NCBI RefSeq assembly: GCF_030419005.1
Contig: NZ_CP106951.1
Span: 2,728,001 to 2,792,000 of the forward strand
Direction of reading: 5' to 3'
From: Eleftheria terrae
GTDB lineage: Bacteria; Pseudomonadota; Gammaproteobacteria; Burkholderiales; Burkholderiaceae_C
DNA: 64,000 nt
Shown here piece by piece: positions 16,993 to 26,202 of this stretch. Position 1 is the stretch's first letter. Every line of letters begins with the position of its first letter. The translations under genes were made by a program, and so were the position numbers. The notes beneath the pieces are model-generated. The model did not search any database, was not told the origin of the DNA, and worked only from the letters and a program-made list of their open reading frames with translations.

Positions 16993-18231
16993 TCAGCGGT
17001 CGGCCTGCAGGCAGGCACCGGGAGCAGGAACCTCAGGGGTTACGCCACCGCCGGGGCGCTCGAGCCAGACGCTGAGCGCGGCCACGCCCAGGCCCAGCAG
17101 CGTCACCAGCGCGGCCACCCAGGTCACCGCCGCCAGCCCGGACCCCTGGTCGATCACGCGGCCGCCCAGCCAGGCGCCAAGGGCATTGCCGAGGTTGAAG
17201 GCCGCGATGTTCAGGCTGGACGCCAGGTGCTGCCCGGCCCCCTCGGCCTTCTGCAGCACCCGCATCTGCAGCGGCGACACGGTGGCGAAGGCCGCCGCAC
17301 CCAGCAAGCCGGTGAACACCACCGCCGCCACTGGACGGTGGACCGCCCAGCCCATGCCCAGCAGCACCAGTGCCAGCACCAGCAGGGAGGCCAGCAGCGC
17401 CGCCACCGGCCAGCGGTCGGCCAGTCGCCCGCCGACCAGGTTGCCCGCGATCATGCCGACACCGAACACCAGCAGGATGCCCGACACGGCCGCCTCGCTG
17501 AAGCCGCTGACGCGGGTGAGCAGCGGCTGGATGTAGGTGAACACGGCGAACAGGCCTGCAAAGCCCACCACGGTGGCCAGCAGGCCCAGCAGCACCTGCG
17601 GCCGCGCCAGCACCTTCACTTCGTCAGCCAGCGACAGGCCGGCCGGGCGGTCTTGCCGGTCGGCCGGCACCAGCCACAGGATCACAGCCGTGGCCAGCAC
17701 GCCGATCGCGCTCACTGCCCAGAAGGTGGACCGCCAGCCGAAGTGCAGCCCCAGCCAGGCGCCCGCCGGCACGCCGAGCAGCGTCGCCACCGTCAGGCCA
17801 GTGAACATGATCGAGATGGCCGAGGCCTTGCGATCGGGTGCCACCAGGCCGGTGGCCACCACCGCACCGAGGCCGAAGAAGGTGCCGTGCGCCAGCGAGG
17901 TGAGGACACGCGCCACCATCAGGGTGGCGTAGTCCGGCGCCAGTGCGCAGGCCAGGTTGCCCAGGGTGAAGACCACCATCAGGGCCGTCAGCGCCGTCTT
18001 GCGCGGCAGCCGGCCGGTGGCCGCCGTCAGCAGCGGCGCACCGACGAAAACACCCATGGCGTAGCCCGAGATCAGCAGGCCGGCCGCCGCGATGCCGACC
18101 TGCAGGTCGGCCGCCACCTGCAGCAGCAGCCCCATGATGACGAACTCGGTGGTGCCAATGCCGAAGGCACCGATGGTCAGCGCGTACAAGGCGGCGGGCA
18201 GTCGCGTGCCGGCAGGGCGGGAGGTCTGCAT
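16993..18231 (-). CDS. MFS transporter of the AraJ/DHA1 drug-efflux type
   Basis: A 412-residue inner-membrane protein with twelve predicted helices. It shows the family beginning LYALTIGAFGIGTTEFVIMGLL, followed by ADLQVGIAAAGLLISGYAMGV and the loop GRLPRKTAL. This is the AraJ / sugar-efflux / arabinose-polymer exporter branch of DHA1. Substrate is not predictable. It is divergent from a LysR regulator starting about 105 bp away, which probably controls it. The C-terminus is convergent with the TauE gene, 32 bases apart. Confidence 0.88.
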   Translation of the reverse strand: MQTSRPAGTRLPAALYALTIGAFGIGTTEFVIMGLLLQVAADLQVGIAAAGLLISGYAMGVFVGAPLLTAATGRLPRKTALTALMVVFTLGNLACALAPDYATLMVARVLTSLAHGTFFGLGAVVATGLVAPDRKASAISIMFTGLTVATLLGVPAGAWLGLHFGWRSTFWAVSAIGVLATAVILWLVPADRQDRPAGLSLADEVKVLARPQVLLGLLATVVGFAGLFAVFTYIQPLLTRVSGFSEAAVSGILLVFGVGMIAGNLVGGRLADRWPVAALLASLLVLALVLLGMGWAVHRPVAAVVFTGLLGAAAFATVSPLQMRVLQKAEGAGQHLASSLNIAAFNLGNALGAWLGGRVIDQGSGLAAVTWVAALVTLLGLGVAALSVWLERPGGGVTPEVPAPGACLQADR

Positions 18232-18335
18232 CGAATCGCTCCATCAGGAAGGAAGGGAAGCGGCAGCGTAAGCCTGGCGATTCCCTCCGAAAAGCCGCAT
18301 CATCGGCAATCAGTTTCAATGAATTGTTGAGAATC

Positions 18336-19292
18336 GTGGACCACCTTGGCGATATCAGCCTGTTCCTGCGCGTGCTCGACCTGGGCTCCATCACCGCGGC
18401 GGCCCACAGCCTCGACCTCTCGGTGGCGGTGGCCAGCCAGCGGCTGAAGCGGCTGGAGCAAGGCCTGGGCGTGCGGCTGCTGCACCGCACCACCCGCCAG
18501 CTGCAGCCCACCCCCGAAGGCCGCGCCCTGGCCGAGCAGGGCCGGGTGCTGGTGGAAGACCTGGAGGCGCTGACCGCCGGCCTGCGCCGCGTCGGCAGCG
18601 GCGTGGCCGGCGTGCTGCGGGTGACCATGCCGGCCACCTTCGGCCACCTCTACATCTCGCCGCTGCTGCCCGAGTTCCTGGCACTGCATCCGGACCTGAA
18701 GGTGACGGTGGACCTCAACGACCAGACGCTCGACCTGGTCAGCGAGGGCTTCGATCTCGCCATTCGCATCGGCACCCTGCACGACTCGGCGCTGGTGGCG
18801 CGCAAGCTGGCCGACAACCGGCGGGTGCTGTGCGCCTCGCCCGACTACCTGCGCCGCCGCGGCCTGCCCCGCACGCCGGCCGAGCTGCTGCAGCACGACT
18901 GCCTGGTGCTGGCCGGCCGGCAGGGCCGGCGCGACCTCTGGCGGCTGAAGAACCGCAAGGGCGAGGAGACCGCGCTGCGTGTGACCGGCCGGCTCGAGTG
19001 CAACCAGGGCGAGCTGTTGCGCGACGCGGCGCTCGCCGGCCTGGGCATCGCGATGCACTCCACCTGGCATGTCTGCGACGACTTGCGCCAGGGCCGCCTG
19101 CAGGTGGTGCTGCCGCAGCATCGCATCGAGGACAGCGGCATCCATGCCGTGATGCCGCAGCGCCGCCTGGTGCCACCCCGGGTGCGGGCCTTCGTCGATT
19201 TCCTGGCGCAGCGGCTGGGTGGAGTCCCGCCCTGGGAGCGCCTTGCCGGCGAGCCGGCAAGCAGTCGCCAGAAGGCCCTGCGGCGACGCTGA
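18336..19292 (+). CDS. LysR-family transcriptional regulator
   Basis: A 318-residue regulator. The N-terminal winged helix-turn-helix (DISLFLRVLDLGSITAAA, RLKRLEQGLGVRLLHRTTR) is followed by a substrate-binding domain starting GVLRVTMPATFGHLYISPLL. The GTG at 18336 gives the usual LysR N-terminus (MDHLGDIS); a TTG at 18324 in the same frame would add four residues. It is divergent from the MFS exporter and is the natural candidate to control it. The short C-terminal tail is basic (SSRQKALRRR). Confidence 0.88.
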   Translation: MDHLGDISLFLRVLDLGSITAAAHSLDLSVAVASQRLKRLEQGLGVRLLHRTTRQLQPTPEGRALAEQGRVLVEDLEALTAGLRRVGSGVAGVLRVTMPATFGHLYISPLLPEFLALHPDLKVTVDLNDQTLDLVSEGFDLAIRIGTLHDSALVARKLADNRRVLCASPDYLRRRGLPRTPAELLQHDCLVLAGRQGRRDLWRLKNRKGEETALRVTGRLECNQGELLRDAALAGLGIAMHSTWHVCDDLRQGRLQVVLPQHRIEDSGIHAVMPQRRLVPPRVRAFVDFLAQRLGGVPPWERLAGEPASSRQKALRRR

Positions 19293-19634
19293 CGCAGCGC
19301 CGCGCGAAGGCCCGCGCGACCCGCAGCATGCGGCCCCGCCCGGGCCCGGTCACGTGGGCTCTCCACCCATGCCACGGCTGCCACAAGCGACAAAGACCGG
19401 CAGTACACCCCCTCACCGCGAACCCGCCCTGTCAACTTCGCTTGGCGAAATGTGAATCAGGTAAGAGATGTGAGCCAGCCGCCCTCGAAGCTGGACTGAA
19501 GCAAATACCTGTCATTCAATGCGGCCCATCGAGCCGTGCTCCCGCCTTCAGGCACCTCCGGGTGTCCGCCGCTTCCCGATGCGGCCGGCGTGCTGTCCTG
19601 CACGGTGATCCCAACCCGCTTTCTGACTCGACGC
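19293..19634. other. 340-bp intergenic region, no gene seen
   Basis: This is the stretch between the LysR gene and the propeptide-like gene. It should carry the promoter for the latter (the GTGAATCAGGTAAGAGATGTG area near 19451 is less G+C-rich). No supported coding frame is present. Confidence 0.45.
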
Positions 19635-20477
19635 ATGAAACATCGCGCGCTGATATTCGCGTCCGCGGGCGCACTGGCGCTTGGCGGCCTGTTGACCTGG
19701 TCCCTGCGTGGCGACGGCACGACCGTGGCCGGCGGCCAGCCGCCCGCCGCCGCGGGCGGCACCTCCGCGCCCGGCGCTGCGGCGGTCTCGCTGGCCGCGG
19801 CCAGCGCCGCCCAGCCGGCCGGCGCACTGCCGCCAGCCGGCACCCCCGCGGTGCCCGGCGCGAAGGTGGACCCTGCCAAGGTGCTCGTCGGCAACAACAC
19901 CGAGTACCCGACCCTCGCCACCCGCCTCACCGAGATGGCGGCCCGCCGCGACGGCAACAGCATCGACCCTGCCGAGGCACTGGCCGCGATGCAGCAGCCG
20001 GCCGCCTGGCAGGACGATCCCTCGGTGGCGGCCCAGCTGCCGTTGTCGAACGAGGAGCGCACCGACGGCCGCAGCTTCATGCGCTTCAATCCGCTGAAGC
20101 TGGAGACGCTGATGCCCGGCGACACGCTCGACATTCCCATCAAGCAGGCCAACGCCACCTACCGCATGGTGGTCGAAAGCGTCGAGTCGCACGGCGACGG
20201 CAGCGTGACCTGGACCGGCAAGCTGCGCGACTTCCCGCAGCAGAACCAGGTCACGCTGACCCAGGCGCTCGGCGGGGGCGACCGCAAGGGGCTGACCCAT
20301 GGCGGGGTCACCACCCCGGACGAAAGCTATGTGCTGCAGGTCTACGACAACGTGGGCTGGATGGCCACCAGTGCCTCGCTCTTCAAGATCCGCGGCGACG
20401 AACACGACCTGCGCGGCGGCCGCCACCCGATGGGGCCCAACCACAACCCCGCCACCGATCCCCCGGTATTGCGCTGA
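19635..20477 (+). CDS. Exported protein resembling the propeptide of a metalloprotease
   Basis: A 280-residue protein with an N-terminal signal or anchor (MKHRALIFASAGALALGGLL) and an alanine/proline-rich linker to about residue 75. The C-terminal half, with FNPLKLETLMPGDTLDIPI, YRMVVESVESHGDGSVTWTG and TTPDESYVLQVYDNVGWM, resembles the N-terminal propeptides of secreted zinc metalloproteases of the reprolysin-like group. The next gene, 82 bp downstream, encodes a metzincin that lacks such a propeptide. It may therefore act in trans as inhibitor or folding partner (inference). The start has no obvious ribosome binding site but begins the signal sequence. Confidence 0.62.
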   Translation: MKHRALIFASAGALALGGLLTWSLRGDGTTVAGGQPPAAAGGTSAPGAAAVSLAAASAAQPAGALPPAGTPAVPGAKVDPAKVLVGNNTEYPTLATRLTEMAARRDGNSIDPAEALAAMQQPAAWQDDPSVAAQLPLSNEERTDGRSFMRFNPLKLETLMPGDTLDIPIKQANATYRMVVESVESHGDGSVTWTGKLRDFPQQNQVTLTQALGGGDRKGLTHGGVTTPDESYVLQVYDNVGWMATSASLFKIRGDEHDLRGGRHPMGPNHNPATDPPVLR

Positions 20478-20559
20478 AGGCCCTCGGCGGGCCATCGGCC
20501 TCTTTCCGCGGCCGTCCGGGAGGGCGGCCTCCATTGCCTAAGAACGGAGCAACCAAAAA

Positions 20560-21795
20560 ATGATGGATTCATCCTCGACCGCAGTCGTTGGGACGACGCC
20601 CGCTGCCTCGCGCGGCGGCTGGAAACGCTGGGGGGCCGCCCTGGCCCTGGCCGCCGGCAGCTGTGGCGCGCAAGCGGTCACGGTCGACCTGCTGCTGCTG
20701 TACGACAGCTACAGCCAGAACTACTTCAACGGCCAGCCGCAGACGGCGCTGCGCAGCTGGGTGGACCAGGTCAACACGATGTACGTCAACAGCGGCATCG
20801 ACATCCAGCTGCGCCTGGTGGGCACCCAGCTGAACAACGTCGCCGCCTCCGACATGGGCGATGTGCTCGAGCGCATCCGCTCCGACAGCGCGGTGGCCCG
20901 CCGGCGCGATGAATTGGGCGCCGACTTCGTGGCCCAGATCCACCAAAGCGGCGAATGCGGCATCGGCTATGTGGCGGTGCGCGCCGACGTGGCCTTCAAC
21001 GTGGTCGGCCCGACCTGCGGCCCCTACACGCTGGCCCACGAGCTGGGCCACAACATGGGCCTGAGCCACTCGCGCCGCCAGGGTGACACCGGTGGCGCCC
21101 GCTATGCCTATGCGCTGGGGCACGGGGTGGATCGGCTGTTCGGCACCATCATGACCTATGCCTTCCTGTTCAACGCGCCGCGCATCCCGCAGTTCTCCAA
21201 CCCGCGGCAGACTTGCAAGGGCGTGCCCTGCGGCGTGCCGGAAGGCCAGCCGGAGCAGGCCGACGCGGTCAAGGCCCTCAACAACGTGCGCACCGAGCTG
21301 GCGAACTTCCGCCCGACGCGCGTGGGCGGGCCCACCGAGCCGCCGACCAACCCGGGCACCACCCTGGCCAACGGCGTCTACCTGGTGAAGGCCAAGCACA
21401 GCGGCAAGTGCATGGATGTGGACAACGCCCGCCAGGACGAGGGCCGCAACGTGTTCCAGTGGACCTGCCATGGCGGCAACAACCAGCGCTGGATCTTCAC
21501 CAACCTGAACAACGGCTACTACGAGGTGAAGGTCAAGCACAGCGGCAAGTGCCTGGACGTGGACCACAGCGGCACCTCCAATGGCGTGAACGTGCACCAG
21601 TGGTCCTGCAACCGCAGCACGGCCCAGCAATGGAAGCCGGTGGCCAACAGCGACGGCAGCTACCGCATGGTGGCGCGCGTCAGCGGCAAGGTGCTCGACG
21701 TGGCGGGCGGCTCGATGAGCAATGCCGGCAATATCCAGCAGTGGGACTCGCTGTCGTCGGCGAACCAGAACTGGACGCTGCAACGGGTGGAGTGA
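20560..21795 (+). CDS. Secreted metzincin zinc protease with C-terminal ricin-type lectin domain
   Basis: A 411-residue exported protease. After a signal peptide with a long N-region (WKRWGAALALAAGSCGAQA, cleavage near 40) the catalytic domain starts at once with VDLLLLYDSYSQN. Zinc ligands are in HELGHNMGLSH (His160, Glu161, His164, His170), followed by a Met-turn-like TIMTYAF. A PTEPPTNPG linker (about residue 260) leads to about 140 residues of ricin-B/CBM13-like trefoil, with three repeats carrying SGKCMDVDN / NQRW, SGKCLDVDH / AQQW and SGKVLDVAG / NQNW. The lectin should target glycans. The start has GGAG upstream; ATGs at 20560 and 20563 are equivalent. Confidence 0.87.
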   Translation: MMDSSSTAVVGTTPAASRGGWKRWGAALALAAGSCGAQAVTVDLLLLYDSYSQNYFNGQPQTALRSWVDQVNTMYVNSGIDIQLRLVGTQLNNVAASDMGDVLERIRSDSAVARRRDELGADFVAQIHQSGECGIGYVAVRADVAFNVVGPTCGPYTLAHELGHNMGLSHSRRQGDTGGARYAYALGHGVDRLFGTIMTYAFLFNAPRIPQFSNPRQTCKGVPCGVPEGQPEQADAVKALNNVRTELANFRPTRVGGPTEPPTNPGTTLANGVYLVKAKHSGKCMDVDNARQDEGRNVFQWTCHGGNNQRWIFTNLNNGYYEVKVKHSGKCLDVDHSGTSNGVNVHQWSCNRSTAQQWKPVANSDGSYRMVARVSGKVLDVAGGSMSNAGNIQQWDSLSSANQNWTLQRVE

Positions 21796-21861
21796 GGCAA
21801 GCGGCGGCGCGAGCCGCCCTTGGCCGGAACCACGGCGGCGCAGGCCGCCAGTGGCGATAGC

Positions 21862-21883
21862 GCGGGCGGCAAGTGCCGCCCGC
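21862..21883 (+). terminator. Hairpin downstream of the metalloprotease gene
   Basis: A perfect 9-bp stem GCGGGCGGC / GCCGCCCGC with loop AAGT, 67 bases after the protease stop and followed by TGTCGTTT. The T tract is weak, so termination is likely but not certain. Confidence 0.5.
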
Positions 21884-22089
21884 TGTCGTTTGGACGGCGG
21901 CCCGGAAGGCCGCCGAAGCCGAGGACGTCCGTGGCTGTCCGGCCTCGACCGCCCGGACAACCGGCCGCGCAGCAGTGGCGGGCCAGGCGGGCGTGCGCCG
22001 CGCCTGGCGGGCCGCCTGCGGCAAGCGCCCGTCGTCGCGGGCCGGTGCGACACCTGCCCGGCCGCAGGCGGCCGGGCAGGCCTGCGGGC

Positions 22090-22737
22090 TCAGGCTGCTT
22101 GAGCGGCGCGGCGGCGCTTGGCCACCATGCTCACGACACCCAGGCCCAGCGCGAGCAGCGCATAGGTCTCGGGCTCGGGCACCGGCGCCAGGTTGACCAG
22201 GGTCACGTAGTTCAGGTTGACCGCGAAGGAGTCCTCGGCGGTGCCGTCCAGCAGCGAGAAGCTGAAGCGGGTGCCATCGGCCCACAGGCCCGACAGCAGC
22301 TGGCCGTCATAGCGCAGGTTCTGGCCGTAGACGGTCAGGTGCGCATTGCCGCTGCGGTGCAGCCAGGAGATGTCGCCGCCACGCAGTTCGGCGCTGGCGT
22401 CGCCGGTCAGCGCCAGCCAGTTGATGCCACCGCCCAGCAGCTGCAGGGAGCTGTTGTCGTTGCCGGTGTAGTACTCGACCCGGCCGGCTTGCTGCAGCAC
22501 GGAGGAGCTGCCGAACGCATCGATCCAGCCAAAGTTGGCGCCGCTGTTGCTCACCGAGGACCCACGGGTCACGGTGATCCAGTCGAGGTCACCACCGGCC
22601 TGGTAGCTGGCAGCATCCACCGGCGCCTGGCCAGAGGCATCGAACACGCCGGCTTGCGCCGCACCCAGCGGCGCCAGCAGGGCCGCCGCGCAGGCCAGCG
22701 CGGACAGGCTGAAAGACTTCAGACGCGACTTCTTCAT
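22090..22737 (-). CDS. PEP-CTERM sorting domain protein
   Basis: A 215-residue exported protein. It has a signal peptide (MKKSRLKSFSLSALACAAALL, cleavage near AQA). The mature domain is rich in asparagine, serine and glycine, with short repeated elements of the type GGDLDWITV, GGGINWLALTG and RGGDISWLHRSG that suggest a small beta-helix or solenoid. The C-terminal sorting signal is PVPEPETYALLALGLGVVSM followed by AKRRRAAQAA. It would be processed by an exosortase encoded elsewhere. The function of the mature domain is unknown. It is convergent with the metalloprotease. Confidence 0.85.
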   Translation of the reverse strand: MKKSRLKSFSLSALACAAALLAPLGAAQAGVFDASGQAPVDAASYQAGGDLDWITVTRGSSVSNSGANFGWIDAFGSSSVLQQAGRVEYYTGNDNSSLQLLGGGINWLALTGDASAELRGGDISWLHRSGNAHLTVYGQNLRYDGQLLSGLWADGTRFSFSLLDGTAEDSFAVNLNYVTLVNLAPVPEPETYALLALGLGVVSMVAKRRRAAQAA

Positions 22738-23349
22738 GTTGAACTTCCCCTAATCGTCATTTGTTGTAGGGGCCGCGCCGCATGCAGGAAAACGCTGGCG
22801 TGGCCGCCCCACCTCCCCGGTGGGCGACCGCAGTGTATGAGGCCCTGCCTGGGCGCGGCAGGGGGCCCGCGCCACCGCCCCCCTGGGTCAGGGGGGCGGC
22901 AAAACGAGCGTCAAAAAATCACGGCCAGGGGTAAGTGCGCCCTTGCATCGAAGCCGATGCACGCCACTGCGACCGGCCGCCCATCCGCGCATCCAGCGGT
23001 CGGTCTCGCGGGTGCCGCCGGCGCGCCCGCCGCCGCCCCGACGATGCCGAGGACGAAAAACAACACGCCCGGACGCCATGGCCGAATCTATTCACATCTG
23101 AACACATTCAAGCAGCTGTGAGGCAAACCGTTCATGCACAACCGCCTGCCTCCCTGGCGCCGCAAGGGCACGACGCCGCGCCCCTGGCAGCCGCGCGACG
23201 CCGCAGCAGCCAGACACCGGGAAGCCGCGCCCGCACCACGATGGGCGGGGGCAGGCGGCCGGGGCCCGCTGAGGTGGCTGATGTCGCCTGCGCGCGAGCG
23301 TGCCGCACCACCGCAGGGGCGCTCGCCGCGCCGTCTGCCGCTGCCGGCT
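22738..23349. other. 610-bp intergenic region, no gene seen
   Basis: This region holds the promoter side of the PEP-CTERM gene and the downstream side of the imine-reductase-like gene. A relatively AT-rich patch, CATCTGAACACATTCAAGCAG, lies near 23094-23114. Short overlapping frames exist but lack start signals or recognisable protein. Confidence 0.5.
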
Positions 23350-24222
23350 TCAGGCTGGCTGCCGCAGCACCTTCATCATGGCGCCCAGCCGCTCGGTCCC
23401 CAGGCCGGCCGTCAACGCGCGCTCGAACAGGGCCGAAGCAAAAGCCGGGAAGGAGGCATCGATGCCCGCCTCGCGCGCCTGCCGGACGAACAACCGGCCG
23501 GAACCGGCGCAGGTGTCCATCGAGCTGGCTGGCTTGCCATAGGCCTCGGCCAGCACCGCCTCGCCTTCACTGGCCACCATCTCGCCCAGCACCGGCCAGA
23601 TGGCCTGGATCATCGCGTTGAACCCGGCCAGCGGCAGTCCTTCTGACTCGCAGATGCGCAGCCCGTGGAAGAAGCCGAACATCGCACCGAACATGCTCGA
23701 CAGCGCGGCCAGGTCCCAGGCCGCGGCCGCCCCGACCGCCTCGCCCATGTAGCGTGTCTCGCCAGCCACCGCGGCCAGCACCGACGCGCAGCGCTCGTAG
23801 GCAGTGCGGGCGCCCGACACGAACAAGGGCGTGTCGGGCCGTCCGAGCTGGCCGGGCGTGGCCAGCAGTGCGCCGTCCAGGTAGTCGGCCCCCTGCTGTC
23901 GGGCCCAGGCCTCGCCATCGCGCGCGTCCTGCGGCGTGCCGGTGCTCAATTGCACCAGCACGCGGCCGTCGAGTGCTGCGGCGGCGTCGGGGCTCTGCAG
24001 CACCGCACGCGAGGCAGCGTAGTCGGCAACGCAAACCAACACCCGCGGGCTCGCCGCGATCGCTGCTGCCGCGCTCGGCGCCACCACCGCGCCCGCCTTG
24101 GCGAGGGCGGCGGCCCTGGCAGCCGTGCGGTTCCAGACGGTGGCACGGTGGCCACCGGCCAGCACGGCGCGGGCAATGGCGGCGCCCATCGGGCCCAGCC
24201 CGAGGATGGAAACGTCTGTCAT
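23350..24222 (-). CDS. NAD(P)-dependent oxidoreductase, imine-reductase / hydroxyisobutyrate dehydrogenase-like
   Basis: A 290-residue enzyme. The N-terminal Rossmann motif ILGLGPMGAAIA (about 6-17) is followed by TVWNRTAAR, where the arginine favours NADP(H). The C-terminal helical domain contains GAAAAWDLAALSSMFGAMFGFFHG, typical of the imine-reductase branch of the 6-phosphogluconate dehydrogenase superfamily rather than classic hydroxyisobutyrate dehydrogenase. The reaction is therefore reduction of an imine or carbonyl; the substrate is unknown. The ATG at 24222 has AAAGGA upstream. It is downstream of an SDR gene on the same strand (65-bp gap), so the two are likely co-transcribed and controlled by the divergent AraC regulator. 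Confidence 0.82.
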   Translation of the reverse strand: MTDVSILGLGPMGAAIARAVLAGGHRATVWNRTAARAAALAKAGAVVAPSAAAAIAASPRVLVCVADYAASRAVLQSPDAAAALDGRVLVQLSTGTPQDARDGEAWARQQGADYLDGALLATPGQLGRPDTPLFVSGARTAYERCASVLAAVAGETRYMGEAVGAAAAWDLAALSSMFGAMFGFFHGLRICESEGLPLAGFNAMIQAIWPVLGEMVASEGEAVLAEAYGKPASSMDTCAGSGRLFVRQAREAGIDASFPAFASALFERALTAGLGTERLGAMMKVLRQPA

Positions 24223-24287
24223 GTGGATTCCTTTCTTCTCATCGAAACAGCAAAGGTGCCGAGCAGCGGCGCCACCGGCCCGCCCGG

Positions 24288-25073
24288 TCAGCCATGCATC
24301 GGTTCCAGCCGCGACAGGCCGCCGTCCACCGGCAGCTCGGCACCGGTGGTGAAGGTGGCCTCGAAGGCCAGGAACAAGGCGGTGCGAGCCACTTCCTCGG
24401 CAGTGCCGACGCGCTGCATCGGTGTGACCCGGCTGCCCAGCTGCTCGAAGGCCACCAGCTCGTCTTCCGGGGTGCCGGCCACGCCCATGGTCGGCGTCTT
24501 GATGAAGCCCGGGCCCACGCTGTTGACACGGATGCCGCGCGGCAGCAGCTCGACCGCCAGCGCCCGCGCAAAGGCACGCAGCGCGGCCTTGGAGCCGCAA
24601 TAGACGCTCATGCCGGGCGATCCCGACACATCTGCCACCGTGGTGAAGACGAAGGAGCCGCCGCGGCGCACCAGCGGCGCCAGCCGCTGCACCGTGAAAT
24701 AGGCACCCCGCGTGTTGATGCCGAACATCTTGTCGAAGCTCGCCTCGGTGACCTGCTCCAGCGGCTCGAGCGAGGCGAAGCCGGCGTTGATGAACACGAA
24801 GTCGACCTCGCCCAGCTTGTCCTGCACCGCGTCACGGAGCATGTCGATGTCGGCCACGCGCGAGGTGTCGGAGCGCAGCACATGCACCCGGCCGCCGAAC
24901 TCGCGGCGGGCCGCCGCCAGGTTCGTCTCGTTCAGGCCGGTCAGCAGCACCTCGGCGCCGCCGTCGAGCAGCGCCCGCGCGGCGGCCAGCCCCATGCCGA
25001 TGGTGCCGCCGGTGATGACAGCCTTCTTGCCGAGGTAGCGGCCGTCGCCGTGCGAGGAGGGGGAAACTTGCAT
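24288..25073 (-). CDS. Short-chain dehydrogenase/reductase
   Basis: A 261-residue classical SDR. It shows the cofactor motif TGGTIGMG (TGxxxGxG type, about 21-28), the INAG structural motif, and the catalytic pair in YCGSK with an upstream serine (VSGSPGMS). The C-terminal PVDGG near the end is typical. It would oxidise or reduce an alcohol/ketone with NAD(P). It is 153 bp from the divergent AraC-type gene and upstream of the imine-reductase-like gene, suggesting a two-enzyme inducible operon. Confidence 0.88.
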   Translation of the reverse strand: MQVSPSSHGDGRYLGKKAVITGGTIGMGLAAARALLDGGAEVLLTGLNETNLAAARREFGGRVHVLRSDTSRVADIDMLRDAVQDKLGEVDFVFINAGFASLEPLEQVTEASFDKMFGINTRGAYFTVQRLAPLVRRGGSFVFTTVADVSGSPGMSVYCGSKAALRAFARALAVELLPRGIRVNSVGPGFIKTPTMGVAGTPEDELVAFEQLGSRVTPMQRVGTAEEVARTALFLAFEATFTTGAELPVDGGLSRLEPMHG

Positions 25074-25226
25074 GATGTCCTTTCAGGAGAGGGTGGCGGG
25101 CCACGCCGGCCGGCAGGCCCGGGGAGCGAGCAAGGATGCCGACAGCCGCCCGGCGCGTCGCGCACGAAAGGACGTACTTCAAGCACAATCGGACGCCGCA
25201 TCGACGCCATGCAAGGAGCACCGACG

Positions 25227-26099
25227 ATGGACAAGGAAGCAGTTGCCCCCGCCGAGCGGCAGGCGGACGCGGCGGCCGTTGGCACGACGAGCCGGCAGCC
25301 GCCGGCGGCCTCCGCCCGCGTCGGCCTGAAGCTCGACCTGCGCACCACCCCGGCCGGAATTTCGGGCTTCGAGGCCCGGCCCGAGCACCGCCTGCGGCTG
25401 CATGCGGGCGCGCCGGTGCGCGGCACCTGCGGGCAGCACCGCTTCACCTACCGGCGTGGCGACCTTGACATCTTTCCGGCCGGCACCACCGACGTCTGGG
25501 AGGACCAGGACGCCAGCACCTCGTTGATCCTGCTGCTCTCGCCGGCCCTGCTGCAGCGGGCGGCCGACGACATGGGGGTGGCCGCCGGGGCCGCCGGCCT
25601 GGAGCCGCGGCACCAGTTCAAGGACAAGCAGATCGAGCACATCGCCTGGGCCCTGGAAGCCGAGCGCCGTGCCGGCCACCCGAGCGGCCTGCTGTACACC
25701 GAGAGCCTTGGCATGGCGCTGGCCGTGCACCTGCTCGGGCGCTACCGGGTGCCCCAGCGCATGCCGCGCCAGGGCCTGCCGACGCGGCAGCTGCAGCGGG
25801 TGACGGAGTACATCGAGGCCCACCTCGACCAGGACCTGTCGCTGGCCGTGCTGGCCGCCCTGGCCGACCTGAGCGCCTCGCACTTCAAGACCCTGTTCAA
25901 GCGATCCACCGGCCTGCCGGTGCATGAGTACGTGGTGCAGCGCCGGGTGGCCCGGGCCAAGGCCCTGCTGCAGGACGGCCGCCTGCCGGCCAGCCAGGTG
26001 GCACTGGAAGCCGGCTTCGCCCACCAGAGCCACATGGCGCGCTGCATGCGCCGCGTGCTGGGCGTCACGCCGGCCCAGGTGGCCCGGCCGCTCGGCTGA
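25227..26099 (+). CDS. AraC-family transcriptional regulator
   Basis: A 290-residue regulator. The N-terminal part (to about residue 170) is a cupin-like sensing domain of low similarity, with HRFTYRRGDLDIFPAGTTDVWE. The C-terminal about 100 residues hold two helix-turn-helix motifs (LSLAVLAALADLSASHFKTLFKRSTG and VALEAGFAHQSHMARCMRRVLGVTPAQ), characteristic of AraC/XylS. The ATG at 25227 follows AAGGAG. It is divergent from the SDR / imine-reductase pair and probably controls it. Confidence 0.9.
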   Translation: MDKEAVAPAERQADAAAVGTTSRQPPAASARVGLKLDLRTTPAGISGFEARPEHRLRLHAGAPVRGTCGQHRFTYRRGDLDIFPAGTTDVWEDQDASTSLILLLSPALLQRAADDMGVAAGAAGLEPRHQFKDKQIEHIAWALEAERRAGHPSGLLYTESLGMALAVHLLGRYRVPQRMPRQGLPTRQLQRVTEYIEAHLDQDLSLAVLAALADLSASHFKTLFKRSTGLPVHEYVVQRRVARAKALLQDGRLPASQVALEAGFAHQSHMARCMRRVLGVTPAQVARPLG

Positions 26100-26202
26100 A
26101 GCCAGGCCGGCGGCCGCGGGCATCGCAGATGCTGGTCACCACGGTCGGCCGGGCGTCGCTGCACGCACCGGCTTCCGCACCGACCGCCCAGGAGATCGAA
26201 CC

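Noticed and set aside
16471..18330. A 619-codon rightward frame over the MFS gene
   Set aside because: Antisense to a clear twelve-helix transporter; glutamine/histidine-rich translation.
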